Assembly: GCA_902729315.2 (NCBI GenBank)
Contig: LR746269.1
Location: forward strand, 7,352,231-7,416,230
Source: Spirodela intermedia
Lineage: Eukaryota > Streptophyta > Magnoliopsida > Alismatales > Araceae
DNA length: 64,000 nt
Reading direction: 5' to 3'
The position numbers and the translations under genes are program-made. The notes beneath the pieces are model-generated. The model was not told the DNA's origin and did not search any database. It saw nothing but the letters and a program-made list of their open reading frames with translations. Positions 33,858 to 47,282 of this stretch are shown piece after piece. The first letter of the stretch is position 1, and each line of letters starts with the position of its first letter.

Positions 33858-36800
33858 CCTTTAATAGGCTAGAAGAGACGTTGACCGGCTGCTGTATCTT
33901 TAGCTACTCAGACGTAGATAAGGATCAATAGCCCAGGAATAGGAACTTACAGGATATGCAGAAGCATATCAAGCTCCGTTTGAGGCAACAAAGTCAGCAT
34001 CAAAAAATAGGAAAAGGTCAACGACGGCCCATCCACATTTACACAAAGTCAGCATCCAAAAATGGGTAAAGGTCCAGAAACTCGCCATCAATGGCAAGAG
34101 ATGGACAGGAGGAGGAGCAGCGAGAGCCAGAGACAACGGCGGATGAATAGAGTTTGAGGAAACTTTCTGAAAATATGAGCTTTGACTTTTCAGGCCGCTT
34201 TAATCTCCTTAACTTGAGATTATACATTACCCTTGTGGTCTATTAACCTATAGGAACTAGAAAACATACAACAAGAGCAATGGAAAAACCAAAAGCTAAA
34301 ACTGATAAAATAGCCAAAAACCTTTCGTTTTCTGAACGACTCCAAGAAAAAGAGACCATGATATAATGGCACAAATTCCTCTACTACAGTCTAGGAACGA
34401 GAAAGAAATTCGCGTACTGAAGACCGCAGAGCTCTTGGGTTCCATAGCAGAGGCCACTTGAGCTCAGCTTTGTAATCTCCTCAGTAGCGATCATCAAACA
34501 CATCTCTTTCATGGCCAAACACATGTCTTCACATGGTCTCAGATATTCTAGAATCGTAATTAGCACATCTCTTTTAAACCTACTAGAATTTATGTTAATG
34601 AATCATTATTCTAGCAGCAGCTTGGGATACTTTCCATCTCTTTGATGATGATGAAAAGGGGGAGAAAAAGCATAAGTATTTTGGCAAAGAACCAACACCA
34701 TTGAGGGGCAGAAATAATAAGATTTTCGAAGAATGATGAGAGGGAAGATAGGGAGAGTATATGAGAAAACGGGAGCACTAAAAGAGTAGAAGAAAATTAT
34801 GAATTATTTTCTATTGTTATGTTTGAATTTGGATTATATTGTCTAAATACGTGACATGACCTGTTCCAAGCAAATAGACATTAAATTATGAACATACTTC
34901 TTCATAAATCCTATCATCTAAATAATAAATATTTCAAAATCTAGAAAGTATAGTTTATTCATCATTGAGACATTTTTATGGCTTTGTCATTACCAAAAAA
35001 ATAAAGATGGCTAAAACATTAAACAACTCTTATTTTGATGATGAAGAACATAAATAAGTAATTAAATTTTCAATTATAATTATTTATCATTAAATTGATG
35101 AATTAATAAATATTATTTTCTATTCAATATAGAATTAAATTAAATATACATTAATAAACACAAATAGAATTCAATGATTTTTTAAAAATCTTAATATGAT
35201 AAATTCTTTAATTTGGTAGGTATTCTATTTTGGATATTATTGTGGAAACTATCATCATTCACACAACATTGAACAATGATAAAGATTGATTAAAATATTA
35301 AAAATGATGAAAATTCGTGAGGTAATATATGAATATAAATGTTTATCAGTCTAGTATGAATTTATCATGTTAAGACAGTATTTTGAATAATTTTTATTTT
35401 GAACAAATCAATGAAATCCAGATTCCTTATTCTACTACACATTATATTCTAAATATTAAAAAATATAATTTATAAAAAATGTAAATATGATTAATCACCA
35501 AAGTTACCAATATAAATGTTGAGGATCATGCTTCAATGTTCCTATTAAATGAATTTATTTGGATATATTTTGATTGATAATTTTTCCTTTTATTTAGACA
35601 CATATCATAGGTCCTATTTTAACTATATTGGATCTTCAGTAAACTAGTTCAAATTGAAACAATTTAAATATGGATGTTGTAACTTAGTATATCATTTGTT
35701 AGTTTTTCATGCAGATACCCAAAATATTAAAGGACATGTCATATTGATTTTCAAGCCGTTCCATTTTCTTCCCTTTTTAAAATACTATTATTGAGAGATG
35801 TCAAAAAAAAATTTGAGGCTTTCAAATTTGAGTTTTCAATAAATAAAGTACATTTCAAATTTGACTACTTCTAACCCTTCTAAAATCTTAAGTTTTGTGA
35901 AAAAATTGTGAGATCTTTCTTGGTTGATAATAACACGAAGACAACAAGTCAACAAACTATTTTCAAGTGATCAATGATCATCTTTACTATATTAAAATAG
36001 TAACGCCTTTCACATTCAATGAGATTTTTTATGAGAAGAGGACAACACCATCTTCAAAAAATAACACATTTTGAAATCCTATGAGAGTTAACTTTGGTAA
36101 TCAATGGTTATGATTGAGATTTTGGATCTAGTTGAGCTTAAGAGCTCAATTATTTTTGGAGAGTAGATGTAGGTAGAGAGAAAAACAACTTTAAGAATCA
36201 TTTTACATTTTAGATTTATATCTTATAAAATATTTATATTATCAGATAAATAATATTAAGAAAAGTAGATAAAAGTGAACTAAAGTCAAAATCAGAATCC
36301 AACCAATTCAACCCCCATTCTTGATCGATGTATGGCCTAAAAGACATTAGTATTTTGGATAGAAACCATGAACGCAACATGCTATTTGGTGTCATCCATA
36401 ATTATTGAGTTTAAAATCTAAAGGTGATTTAGCTTGATTCTACTTCTCAATGTTTGTATTTCAAAAAATTTGGCAAGAGAACGAGCTAGAACTGAAGTGT
36501 TCAATGGAAACTAATGCAACATGAGATGTTGTACATCCCCAATGAGATAAATGATGTGTTAAAGAATATTATACTATAATATTAAAGCCCCAAAAAGCTA
36601 TCTTGCATCAAAAGAAATACTAGTTAACAAAGGATAAAAATAGTATCTAAAAGTATGATTATCTTACATGATAGATTCTGTTTGTGAATCATAGATAAGT
36701 ATTGAATTGACAGAGCTATACTCTCATAGAGAGTCCATCACATTATGTGCATATTCTGACTGACAAATAGATATTTAACAAAAGGTTTTACCTATAAAAG

Positions 36801-37030
36801 CATGAGACATAAAAACTAGTAAAAGTTTAATTCATTGTAGAGATTAAGAAGCGTAAATTGGTTTTACCTGAAGAAAGAAGAAATTAATATAGAAATTGTT
36901 AGACTCATTTCAAGATTGGCAGAAAAGGGTTTCATTTTCATACAACTAGAGGGTATTGACTCAAGTGAGACATTATAATCTAATAATCTCCACTGGATAT
37001 CCTAAGAAAATAATTTAATTTCAATTGAAA
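33858..37030. other. AT-rich intergenic DNA
   Basis: About 3.2 kb, mostly AT-rich, with no recognised gene or terminal repeat. The short frames at 34039-34227 and 34384-34566 (-) lie in slightly richer sequence. The second is Cys/Leu/Met-rich and resembles no family I know. Confidence 0.4.
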
Positions 37031-37392
37031 AAGTCAAAGGAGGGAAAAAGAGAGAGAGACACACACACAAAAGGAGAGAGATAGAGTGAGAGGGAGATAT
37101 ATGGATGAATAAATAGATAGATAGAGAGAGGGAGAGAGTGAGAAAGATAGTGAGAACAAGAGACAGCTAGATAAATAGGAGGAGAGTAAGATAGAGAAAG
37201 AGAGAGATAGGAGAGCAAGAGAAAGATAGAGAGGAGAGAGAGAGAGAATAAGAGACAGCTAGATAAATAGGAGAGTGAGACAGATAGAGAGAGAGAAAGA
37301 GATAGACAGACAAATAGACATATAGAACCATAGAGATAGAAAGAGAGCGAGAGAGAGAGAGAAGGGGAAGAAGATAGAAAGAGAGAGAGATA
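37031..37392. repeat. Purine-rich GA/GATA low-complexity array
   Basis: 360 bp of almost pure purine built from GAGA, GATA and AGAC units. The 20-mer AGACAGCTAGATAAATAGGA occurs at 37161 and again at 37253, so a segment of about 92 bp is duplicated inside it. Confidence 0.85.
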
Positions 37393-40300
37393 AATATTTT
37401 AATTAGCCTTCTAGTGTTTCACAACATCAAAATATTATTCATTTAATGTTCCAAAGAGATGATCGCTCAACCATTTCTATTTAATCTGAGATTTAATTCA
37501 TATTTTTTCAGAGCTCAAATTTTTTTGTTGAAAACCGGGTATATTTTAAGAATTCCCACAATTACCAATGAATACTTAGTGATTACTTAAAAGTCATACA
37601 TTCATGGCTTGAGAAATCACAAAAACTGACCCTTACGTTGCATTATCAACATTTTGAGAAAATTATATCAAAATTGACCATATATAAAATTATATCTCTG
37701 ATGATTCATAAAATATATAATCAATTTCTAAAAGATAGCTGTTTTTGGTATAAACTTTTGTGTGAAAAAAAGAACTATATGATTTCAAGTGTTTAATTTG
37801 ATGTCAAATATATTCAAATAAACTGATATCAATAGATGGGTAGATAGTAAACTTAGTAAATTTTTATACATGTAATGTTTTATATATATTATCATTGATT
37901 TCAATATCTTAGTCACTTCATTTCTTACCCACGAGTCACAACATATCCAGTGAGTTATCATCTAGTAATTTATCAGAATTATCTTAAATTATATCTAAAA
38001 ACGTTTATGTTGAGCATCATATCACAGACATTTGACTTTACACATAAATAAATACTTTAATTAATCTTATAATTATTTGCCATCATCATAACATCAAAAT
38101 AATATAGTTGATGCTCATCTTCTTCTCAATTACTATAAAGTTCCATCTCGATGTCATTGTTATGTTTAGGTCAATAATTATGAAAATTACCACCTAGAGA
38201 AATAAATAATTTACACTAAGTTTTATGTTAAATCTAAATATTGATATTAAATATTATAAGAAAATTATAAGTTCATAATTTCAAATTATTACCTCTATTT
38301 AGTTCATCAATAATGTTTTTTTTATTGTATATTTTTTTAATATTAATTAAGAAGTTTGAGATAATATGTCTTCAACATAATGATATAATTTATTGACATT
38401 TATTTATTATATTTAATTCATACTTTATTTGAGGTGATTTGAACTTACTTTTCTTGTAAAATCATTAATTTATTTAAACAATCATTTACGGTTCTATTTT
38501 TAAAATAATAGATTATTTCCAAACAAGTCTTATCCAATGGCTTTGGATGTATACAGTAATGCTTAATATGTATTTATTTAACACTAAATATGTTTTATAT
38601 TATTTTTTTACTAGAATTTCTTACTAATTTTATAATTTAATGTTGGACAACAATAGAAAATAGGAAAAGGATGCAGATCAATTTTTTCTCACTCCTAACC
38701 TCTTTTTGACATATCTAATCAATCTTTGAATCTGTCCAACAATAAGAAGACAGCAAGTTAAGAAGAAAATTTTGATTCAAGCACAACATTCATCAACCTA
38801 ATTAAGTGACATCTTCATTGATTAGATAATATTTCATCATAAAGAGGAAAATAAAACCAAATGCAATTAGTCTTCCTTCTGAAAAAAAATTGGAAATGAT
38901 TCAAGCTTTCGGAAGAACCCAATGTGATATCTTTCTTTATACTGTATGGATAAATTTTTGATTAAGTTGGTTCAATAAGTCAAAGAAGCTGATTCATGTA
39001 ATCAACTTTACCTTGACAATAGTCATGAATTTAAAACAAACCTTCTGAGAAAAATTATGTGGGAGTTAATTAGTAGTGTTGGCAAAAACTTTGGTTTAGC
39101 AGAAACTAACAAGTGTTCTAGAAAATTGAACATAGGTAGGGGAAAATCACTATAAAATTCTTGGTGTCAATATGACCTATATATATATAGGAGGTTTGAT
39201 TGAATTTAGGATTAGCGAAAGAGATCACAAAATTAGAGTTAAATTAAGATAATATCAATTAAACCATCTTCTTAATCTAAGTGCAGTCTTGAATCCAAAA
39301 ATATTTACTCTTAAATAACTCTCTAAATTCATTTTAGTAAAACTACATATACCATTTTCATTAAAAGGCTCTTAATTTTCTTTCTGGTTTGTCTTTTAGA
39401 TAATATTTTCTACGAAATTTTCTTCAGAATGTAGACCTAGACATTTTTCGAAGAATCATCAATAATGTTCAATAAATAAATTGAAATACCATAGGACCAC
39501 AAACACAAAAGTCACCTTCAATGTCCTTAATCTTAGGGCTATTTTACTCAATTTACCATGCATGTTTTTACCAAACACACCTGCTCAAAGAAATCTAATT
39601 TTTTAGAGCTACTCTTGAAAAAGTTAAAAACTTTCATATTTATATTAGCCAACTTACACTAATCGATTTACTACAATAATGGAGGCAATGAAGTACATAA
39701 TTTCTCTCTTCGTGATTGAAGCCTCAAAGGCAGCCAACCAAACTTGTATCATGATTGCCTTAAACTCATAACTCTAAGAAGAGTAGCACTAAATTTCTTA
39801 CATAGCTTATTATTCTAGATCCATAACTTCTACAAATGTCAACTGAACCTTTGCAAGAAATTTCTGAGCGCACCTCAAGAGCTACCCCATTGTTACTAGC
39901 GATAGTTACCCACTGCCATGAATCATTACAAGAAGATAGCGTAAGGGTTACAATTTTTGGGGAGTAAAGCTCCGTAGAGCATATTGGTTCAGTGTAAAAT
40001 GTAGAAACATGAATGGGCTTGGGGCAACCTTTTCTCTTTGAAATTATTTTATTAAGGATTTATTTTTATTTTTGAAAGGGTTGTGAGATAAATGCTCACA
40101 TTTTCTATTTAATCTGAATTTATTTCATTTTTTTTCAGAGCTCAAATGTTTTGGCTGGAACCATGGTAGATTTTAATAATTCCCCCATCTACTTGAACAC
40201 TTAGTGATTCCTTCATCGTCATGCATTGGTGGCTTGTGGAACTACAAAAAATTTACCATATTTTTTCTTCCAAGAGATGGGAAAATTTCACCATAATTAT

Positions 40301-40429
40301 GAATTTGACCAAAATTGATGACATTTTTGGTAGAAAAATTTACATCTCAATCATAAATTTTATTAATAATTCTCTGATGATATGATGCGACTATCATCCA
40401 ATTGTACATAGTTGTTCAACAATCAAACA
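37393..40429. other. AT-rich intergenic DNA with a diverged repeat pair
   Basis: No gene recognised. About 37440-37620 and 40090-40250 are diverged copies of one sequence, sharing TCTATTTAATCTGA, CAGAGCTCAAAT and CACTTAGTGATT-like blocks. 39000-39960 has more complex sequence that could be old transposon, but no frame is convincing. Confidence 0.35.
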
Positions 40430-41090
40430 AGATGGGCTTCCTCCTCAAGGTAGATGATGTAGTCTTCCTCCTCAAAACCGATTCAATTAGAGGTCCCAAT
40501 GGTACCCTTCAACGTCATCTATTCATCTTCAGCTGTCACCCAACCATAGCCGCAGTCGTAGCCGTTGTGGTAATTGTCATGGTAGTGGTAATAATTGTCG
40601 TCGTCCTCCACCTCGCCATAGATTGACTCATAGGTATCAATGGTTACCAGGAGCATTGTCATTTTATCCTCGTACTTCGTCCGGTCATCATACTCTTTCG
40701 CCGTAGATCGACTCGTAGGTCTCAATAGTTGGCGGCAACTTTGTCATTTCATCCTCATATGCCACCCAGTCGTCATGCTCCTCCTCGCCGTCGTCGGTCA
40801 CCAGTGCTTCATCGACAACGCCTTCTTCCAGCGAGATACAAACCCCGTAAATGAGATATCGCCCATAGGAACAGACCCGAGTTGGATCTACATTCGCCAA
40901 TACGTGGACCAGAAACGATGGCGACGACGGAGGGTCGGTAGTGTATCTGCCCACATTCTCTATCAAGAAGGACGCAATGATCGAGAGCACGCCCAGCGGC
41001 AACCGCCACCAAAGTAAGGTGAAGACTCAGTATGTGACGCCGCCCAGGGTGGCGGTCTGAGCATCCTCAAGTGACAAATACAAGAGATCT
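40430..41090 (-). pseudogene. Second RING-type pseudogene, inverted copy of the one at 33 kb
   Basis: The minus strand carries the same N-terminal block (SFLIENVGRYTTDPP...YLIYGVCISLEEG) and acidic repeats (DEMTKLPPTIETYESIYGE; DKMTMLLVTIDTYESIYGEV; a Tyr/Asn/Asp/His-rich stretch; WVTAEDE). A frameshift near 40690 splits it into two frames. The RING start is present, but both first-pair cysteines have become tyrosine (EEDYIIYL where the 33-kb copy has EENCIICL), and the rest of the RING is absent. Upstream, the leader with a microsatellite and a GGCAGACGG.TTGGGTCT block also matches 32760-33050, so the duplication includes the promoter. It is not functional as a RING ligase. Confidence 0.78.
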
Positions 41091-41300
41091 ATCCAGGTGT
41101 AGTTGAGAGGGGCTCTCTCTATTCCCAGCTATGAGGAACATGAAGCTAGAGGAAGGAGAGAGACCCAACCCGTCTGCCACTGTAACTTCTTTCCTCCCTC
41201 CCTGCCTCCCTCTATTTGAGAACCTGATTCGAAATATTTACTTGGAGTTGAAGTCTGTTTTGCTATTGCTACCATGGCTCGCTTGCCATTCTTATAGTAG

Positions 41301-41355
41301 AGTGAGTGAGTGAGTGAGTGAGTGAGTGAGTGAGAGAGAGAGAGAGAGAGAGAGA
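41301..41355. repeat. (GAGT)n/(GA)n microsatellite
   Basis: About eight GAGT units followed by a GA run. It matches in position the CT tract at 32762-32811 in the inverted duplicate. Confidence 0.95.
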
Positions 41356-41405
41356 AGCCGTATGTAAGGTAAACTGAGCTCAAGAGATTTTCGAGATGAG
41401 TTATC

Positions 41406-41727
41406 TAATAGAAACGAAGTTGCGAAAGCGTACCGCCAGAATCCATGACATTGGATGATCTTCTACTTCAATCACTCGGAAATTACTCTAGCAGATGGGG
41501 ACCTTGAGGATTCCAACGGTGATGAAGTAAGGACCAAACCCTTGGATTTATAGCCTCAGAAAGAGGCTCGACGGTTTCAATCCCTTCCATCAAAGGGTTG
41601 AAACCGTCGACTTGTTTCTACACGATCTTCCTCCATACCCTATTCCATAACGCCTCAAAACAGCCGTTGCAATAACTGACATGCACAACAATAGTATGTG
41701 CAACCCACTTGACGGAAATATCCAACA
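41406..41727 (-). repeat. Copia 2 left (3') LTR
   Basis: 322 bp, ending TCCAACA on the plus strand. It is homologous to 47283-47466 joined to 49148-49293. Its outer terminus reads TAATAG where the other copy has TGATAG, so the TG end has mutated. Confidence 0.9.
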
Positions 41728-44700
41728 ATCTCTCACTTGGGCTGCATACCATAACTATTCAGTCATTTGTACATTTTTAATCTTTATGGGCTCAAAACCT
41801 GGTTATTGTCACATAAGGTAAAATACATCAGCCTCGTTCATCAACACTCAAACATAGGACTGCAATAGTTTTCATTGTGATTTCATGCAACTAAGTCACA
41901 CCAATCACTTATGTTCTCATGATAAATGACATAGACCAAGTATGGATGTGTAGTGTGAAAATTTTAAATGAGATTTAATTTAAATATTTCCAATGAGTCC
42001 TCTTTTATGGAGATCAACATTCAAAATAGATTAAAAATAAGATTAAACTCTATTTCTGCAGAAATATTTTACAAGTCTACAACAAAGAACACTAAATACG
42101 AACTCCCACTTAAATCATAATTCTTCTCAAGGAAGATGTGAGTGACATAATCTAAAAAGATCTTAAGTAATAAGCCTTTGGTAAACTGATCCGCAATCAT
42201 TGAGTTTATACTAATATGTTCTGTGGATACTTCCGTATTTTAAATCCTTTCTTTAATAGCTAAATACTTGATGTCTATATGTTTAGATTTTATCAAACTC
42301 TTATTATTATTAGAGAATAACACAACTGATTTATTGTCACAATATATCTTGAGAGCTTTCTAAATATCACTCACGATTTGAAGCTCAGTGACAAAATTCT
42401 TCAACCATAATGTTTGATTAGATGTCTTGTGCATTGTAATATATTCTGCAACCATTGTGGAGGAGGTTGCAAGTGATTATTTCTCACTCTTCTATAAATA
42501 GTTCCACCGACTAGAAGAAATATATAACTTGATACGAATCTTCTTGAATCTTGGCATTTGATAAAGTCAGAATCAATATAATCGATGATCTCCATTTGAT
42601 TTGACATCTTATATGTGAGCATGTGATCTTTAATTCTTTATAAATAATGCATGATTCTCTTTGTTGGTATCCGATGATCCATTCTTGAATTGCTCAAGTA
42701 TCTGCCTAACATTCCAATAATCTATGTTATATCTAGATGTGTACAAACTTGAGCATATATCATACATCCTATAGCCAATGCATACAGAATGTTATGTATT
42801 TCTTTTACTTTATGATCAATTTTAGGGTATTAACTAAGAAAAAAATTGTCTCCTCTAGCCACAAAGGTGTTTCCTAGTTTACAAGTTTGTATCTTAAATC
42901 TTTTGAAAATTTTCTCAATGTAGGCTTGTTGAGACAATCTTAAGATGTTTTGAGTACGATCATGGTATATTTGTATACCGAAAACAAATGAGGCCTCACC
43001 AAGATCCTTCATCTCAAAATTCCTTGACAAGAATGATTTAGTTTCACTTAATAAGACTAAATCATTACATGCAAGTAAAATGTCATCCACATACAAAATC
43101 AAGGATATGTATCTACTCTCACTGAATTTATGGTGTACACAATCATCAATTTTATTTATTTCAAAGCCATATGAAGTGATAACTTGATAAAATTTGTGAT
43201 ACCATTGATAGAAAGCTTGGTTGAGTCTATATATGGATTTCTTTAAATTTCAAACTAATTCTTTTGAGTCTTTAAACTTAAACTTTTTAAAGTTACATCA
43301 TATATATGATTTCCTCAATGTCTTCATTGAGAAAAGCTATCTTCACATCCATTTGATGAAGCTTAAGATCGTAATATGCAACTAGTGCCATTATTATTCA
43401 AAAAGAATCTTTTGTTGAAACTGAAGCAAAAGTTTCTTTATAATCAATGTCTTCCCTTTGAGTAAATCCTTTAGCGACAAGACACTTTATATCTCTCCTT
43501 GTTATCTTTTGAATCCCTTTTGATTTTAAATATCTATTTACAATTAATGGGTTTCACACCTTTAGGTAATGAGATGAGATCTCAAACATCATTATACTTC
43601 ATGAATTTGATTTCTCTATTTATGACTACAATCTAATTTTGAGAATTAGAGTTTTTTATGGCCTAACGGAAGTCAATTGGATCATCTTCCTCGATACGCA
43701 AGTCTACTTCATGTTATTGAAGATACACAAAGTAGTCATCTTGAATTGCATTCCTTCTCTCTCTAGTAGATTTTCATAATGACATTGATTCTTAAAATTT
43801 TTGAATTTGAATTTCTGAAGTAGAAAATTCTTAAGTATTACATTGTTCATAAGTTATTATTTCAATAATGTTAAGTGGATGAATTTTATCTTGAACATTA
43901 TTAGAAATAATAAGAGGCATTGATAAACAATCTTCCTCATAGATAATATCTTTAACTTTATCTCTCCTCAAAAATTCATCATCCTCAAAGAATATAACAT
44001 TACCTATTTCAAAAATAGTCTTAATAGTAGTATCATAAAATTTATACTTCTTAAATCGTTCGTAGTAACCAACAAAGTGACAACTCAATATTCTAGAGTC
44101 AAGTTTCCTTTCATTAGGGCCTATCAGACCTTGCCTCTATAGGACAACACCAAACCCGTAAAAGTCTTAAACTAGGTTTTCTATTTGTTTAAAGCTCATA
44201 AGGGGTTTTCAATGTTATATTTGTTGGTACTCTATTGAGCAAATAAGCTGATGTTTTTAGTGTTTCATCCCAAAGAGATTCAGGTAAAGAAAGTAATTTG
44301 ATCATATTTCTTATCATATCTTTGAGTGTTTAGTTTCGTCTCTCAGTAACACCATTCATACTAGGAGATCATGGCATGGTGTACAGAGGGACAATCCCAC
44401 ACTCTTTAAGAAACTTAACCGAAGGTCTTTAATATTGTTCAACCGATCCATCATTTCTATCATAATATTCACCACCATTGTTAGATCTTATGACCTTAAT
44501 CCTTATGTTGAGTTGATTTTCAACTTTAGCTTTATAATTTTTGAACACATCCAAGATTTGAGATTTCTCATGAATAAGATACAAGTATCCTTATCGGGAA
44601 TAATCATTAATGAAAGTGACAAAATATTATTGTCCATTCAAAGATGTCTTAGGGAATGATCTGCAAATATCCGTATAAATTAATTCCAAGACTTGTGAAG

Positions 44701-47282
44701 CTCAATTGGAATATATTTTCTTTATGTTCATTCGTTTTTCCTTATGCATTTGACACATGTCAAAGTCTTTAAAATCAAGGGAATCAAGAATTCTTTTTGA
44801 CACTAGCCTTTCAATTCTCTTTTGAGAAATGTGACTTAACCTTTTGTGCTATAAGGAAGATAAATTCTCATTTCCTAACTTCCGTTTTGTATCAATAGAA
44901 CTTATTTGGAAAGATTATTTTGAGGAGACTTTAGTGTCAACTAAATATAAGATATCATAAGCACCGAGACTTCTAGTGCTTATAAGTATTAAATTTGAAA
45001 ATGACTAAACTTTTCATCTCCAAATAAAAAACAATAACTAAACTTGTCTAAAACAAAAATTAAGTTTACTCAAAAGATGGTACAACAAACATCCTATTCA
45101 AATACAAATGATAGCCAATTTTCATGGTAACTTTAAAAACACTAATAGTCTCAACCTTCCACACATTGTTGTCACTTTGATAGATGAATCGTACATTTTC
45201 ATTCAGCTTGTGATGGCTGAGACAACCTTACATGAATACACTCACATGAGTAGTACCATCAAAATCTACCCATCATATGTATCTTGGTACAAAAGCTAGA
45301 TTAATTTCTGAATGAATAAAAGAGATAAATGTATCTTTCTTCTTGAATCATTCAAGACATTTAGCATAATCTTTCTTCAAGTGTCTAACCTTCTTAAAAA
45401 AGAAACAACGTACTTCTTTTTGTTGCTTCTTCTTAGGTGGACCACTAGTAATTTATTTGCCTTTGTATTTTCCCTTACCCTCTACTTTTCCGATGAGAAT
45501 AGAGTGAGATGAACACTTTCACATTGTTCTGATTTTAACCTCTCCTCCTCTTGCACACAATACAAAATGAGCTCATTAAGGGATCAATGGTTCTTTTGAC
45601 AATTATAGTTCACCTGAAACTAATTGAATTGTACAATAATAGAGTTCAAAGCCATGTAAACAATGGACTTTTCTGGAAGTTTCAAATTTAATACTTTTAA
45701 TCTAAAACAAATGTGAGACATTTCTATTATGTACTCTCTTATATGTCTTTTTCTTTTGTACTTCATGTTAGTAAGTTTAGCATTGGTTAGCTCTTCTGCT
45801 AAGGTATCCCTTAGGGTATCAGAAATTGTGCACTAGATGACCATTAAGCACGTGGTTTGATTTCTCTCAATTATCATAGGCTTTCTTTTCTTCAAAGAAA
45901 GAAGAATCTTTAATGGCCTTAGGTTGATCATTCCACAAGGCATAGTCAAGATCTAAAGCACCCAAGTATAATGGTATAAATTCTTTCCATTTCTTAAAGT
46001 TTGTACCACTTAGCATTGGAATGGAATTTAAATTTGTGTAAATATCTAAAATCTTTTTCGAGCCTATGCAAAGAATAAATAACTCACATGAGTAAAATTT
46101 TAAAGTAAAAATTCAAATAATGATAGTTTTTCACCTCAAAAGATCCAGCACTATATTAATACTCATCTTTAGATGATATATTAATTTGAGAGTAATCATC
46201 TTGGCATGCTAGTCAAAATGATTAAACAATAAAAGATGATAAATAATAAGCCTTCATTTTGGTTGACTTAGTGTTTCTTTTAATCTAAATCACTAATTGT
46301 AAAATTTACTAGCAAACACTTATTTTCCTTTGGGTCAACAAGTATTCACATAAATAATATCGCATAGTCATCATAGTATTTTGAAATAAACACTTTTAAC
46401 AATAGAGGTTGATATATCAATATATTGATTACTAAAGTCCATTTAAAATAAAATACTTGACAGATACATATATTTGAATTGCCATGTATACATTTAATTT
46501 GGCCAAATATCTATTTTTCTTTTGGCCAATAAATATTCGCATGAATTTAATATATATGATTTTATGACATATGAATCAATAGAATGTCATATTTTATCTT
46601 AATAATGGACTATCATGGCACAATTTAATTGAATTAAAATGTTGAGAATTGCTAAAAAAATTCAAGAAAGATATTAAATGAATTGACAATAAAGTGAATT
46701 AATAAATTAAATTGCCAAAATAGTAATGAGAGAATATCAAAAAGGGCAAAAATGCCCTTTAAAACCCATGTTGAGCTGGACTTGGTAGGACGGCCTTGTG
46801 GGCCGCGCTTGGTGCAGCGGACCTAGTGGGCTGCACCTGGCCCAGTGCCCCTAGTGGGCCATGCCAAAAGCAGGGACCAGCTCGCACACAGGCCGAGCAG
46901 GCTAGTTGGCCACTACCAGGCTTGAGTCCATATCGTTGGGCAGACCTAGTGGGCCGTGCTAGTGAGCACCTAGGACTGAGGTCCAATAGATGCTAGGAGG
47001 CGCTGCGGCGATGCCCGAGCGCAATCCAGCAGTCATCAGAAATGTCGGCAAGTGCCGCAACACCCTAATGTGATGCCATGATGGCGCATGACCTCCAAAT
47101 GCCGCAAGGCTGCATCGCAAGTTGTGCGGCCTCCGGCGATGCCGTGAGGCCTCCCTGTGCCATTGCGCAGCCATTTCCGGCAACATAAGGACGCCGAAGA
47201 TGACAAAAAAATGCATTAAATTCAAGCGTCGAAAAGCACAATGAAATAGAAAAAAAAATCATCAGCAACCATGAGCTCTGAT

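Noticed and set aside
37031-37392. CRISPR-like array
   Set aside because: The repeats are irregular purine microsatellites without equal spacers, and the sequence is from a plant nuclear genome.
46759-47268. GC-rich overlapping frames near 47 kb as a host gene
   Set aside because: They lie between the primer site and gag of Copia 2, have no recognisable domain and are best read as the element's leader.
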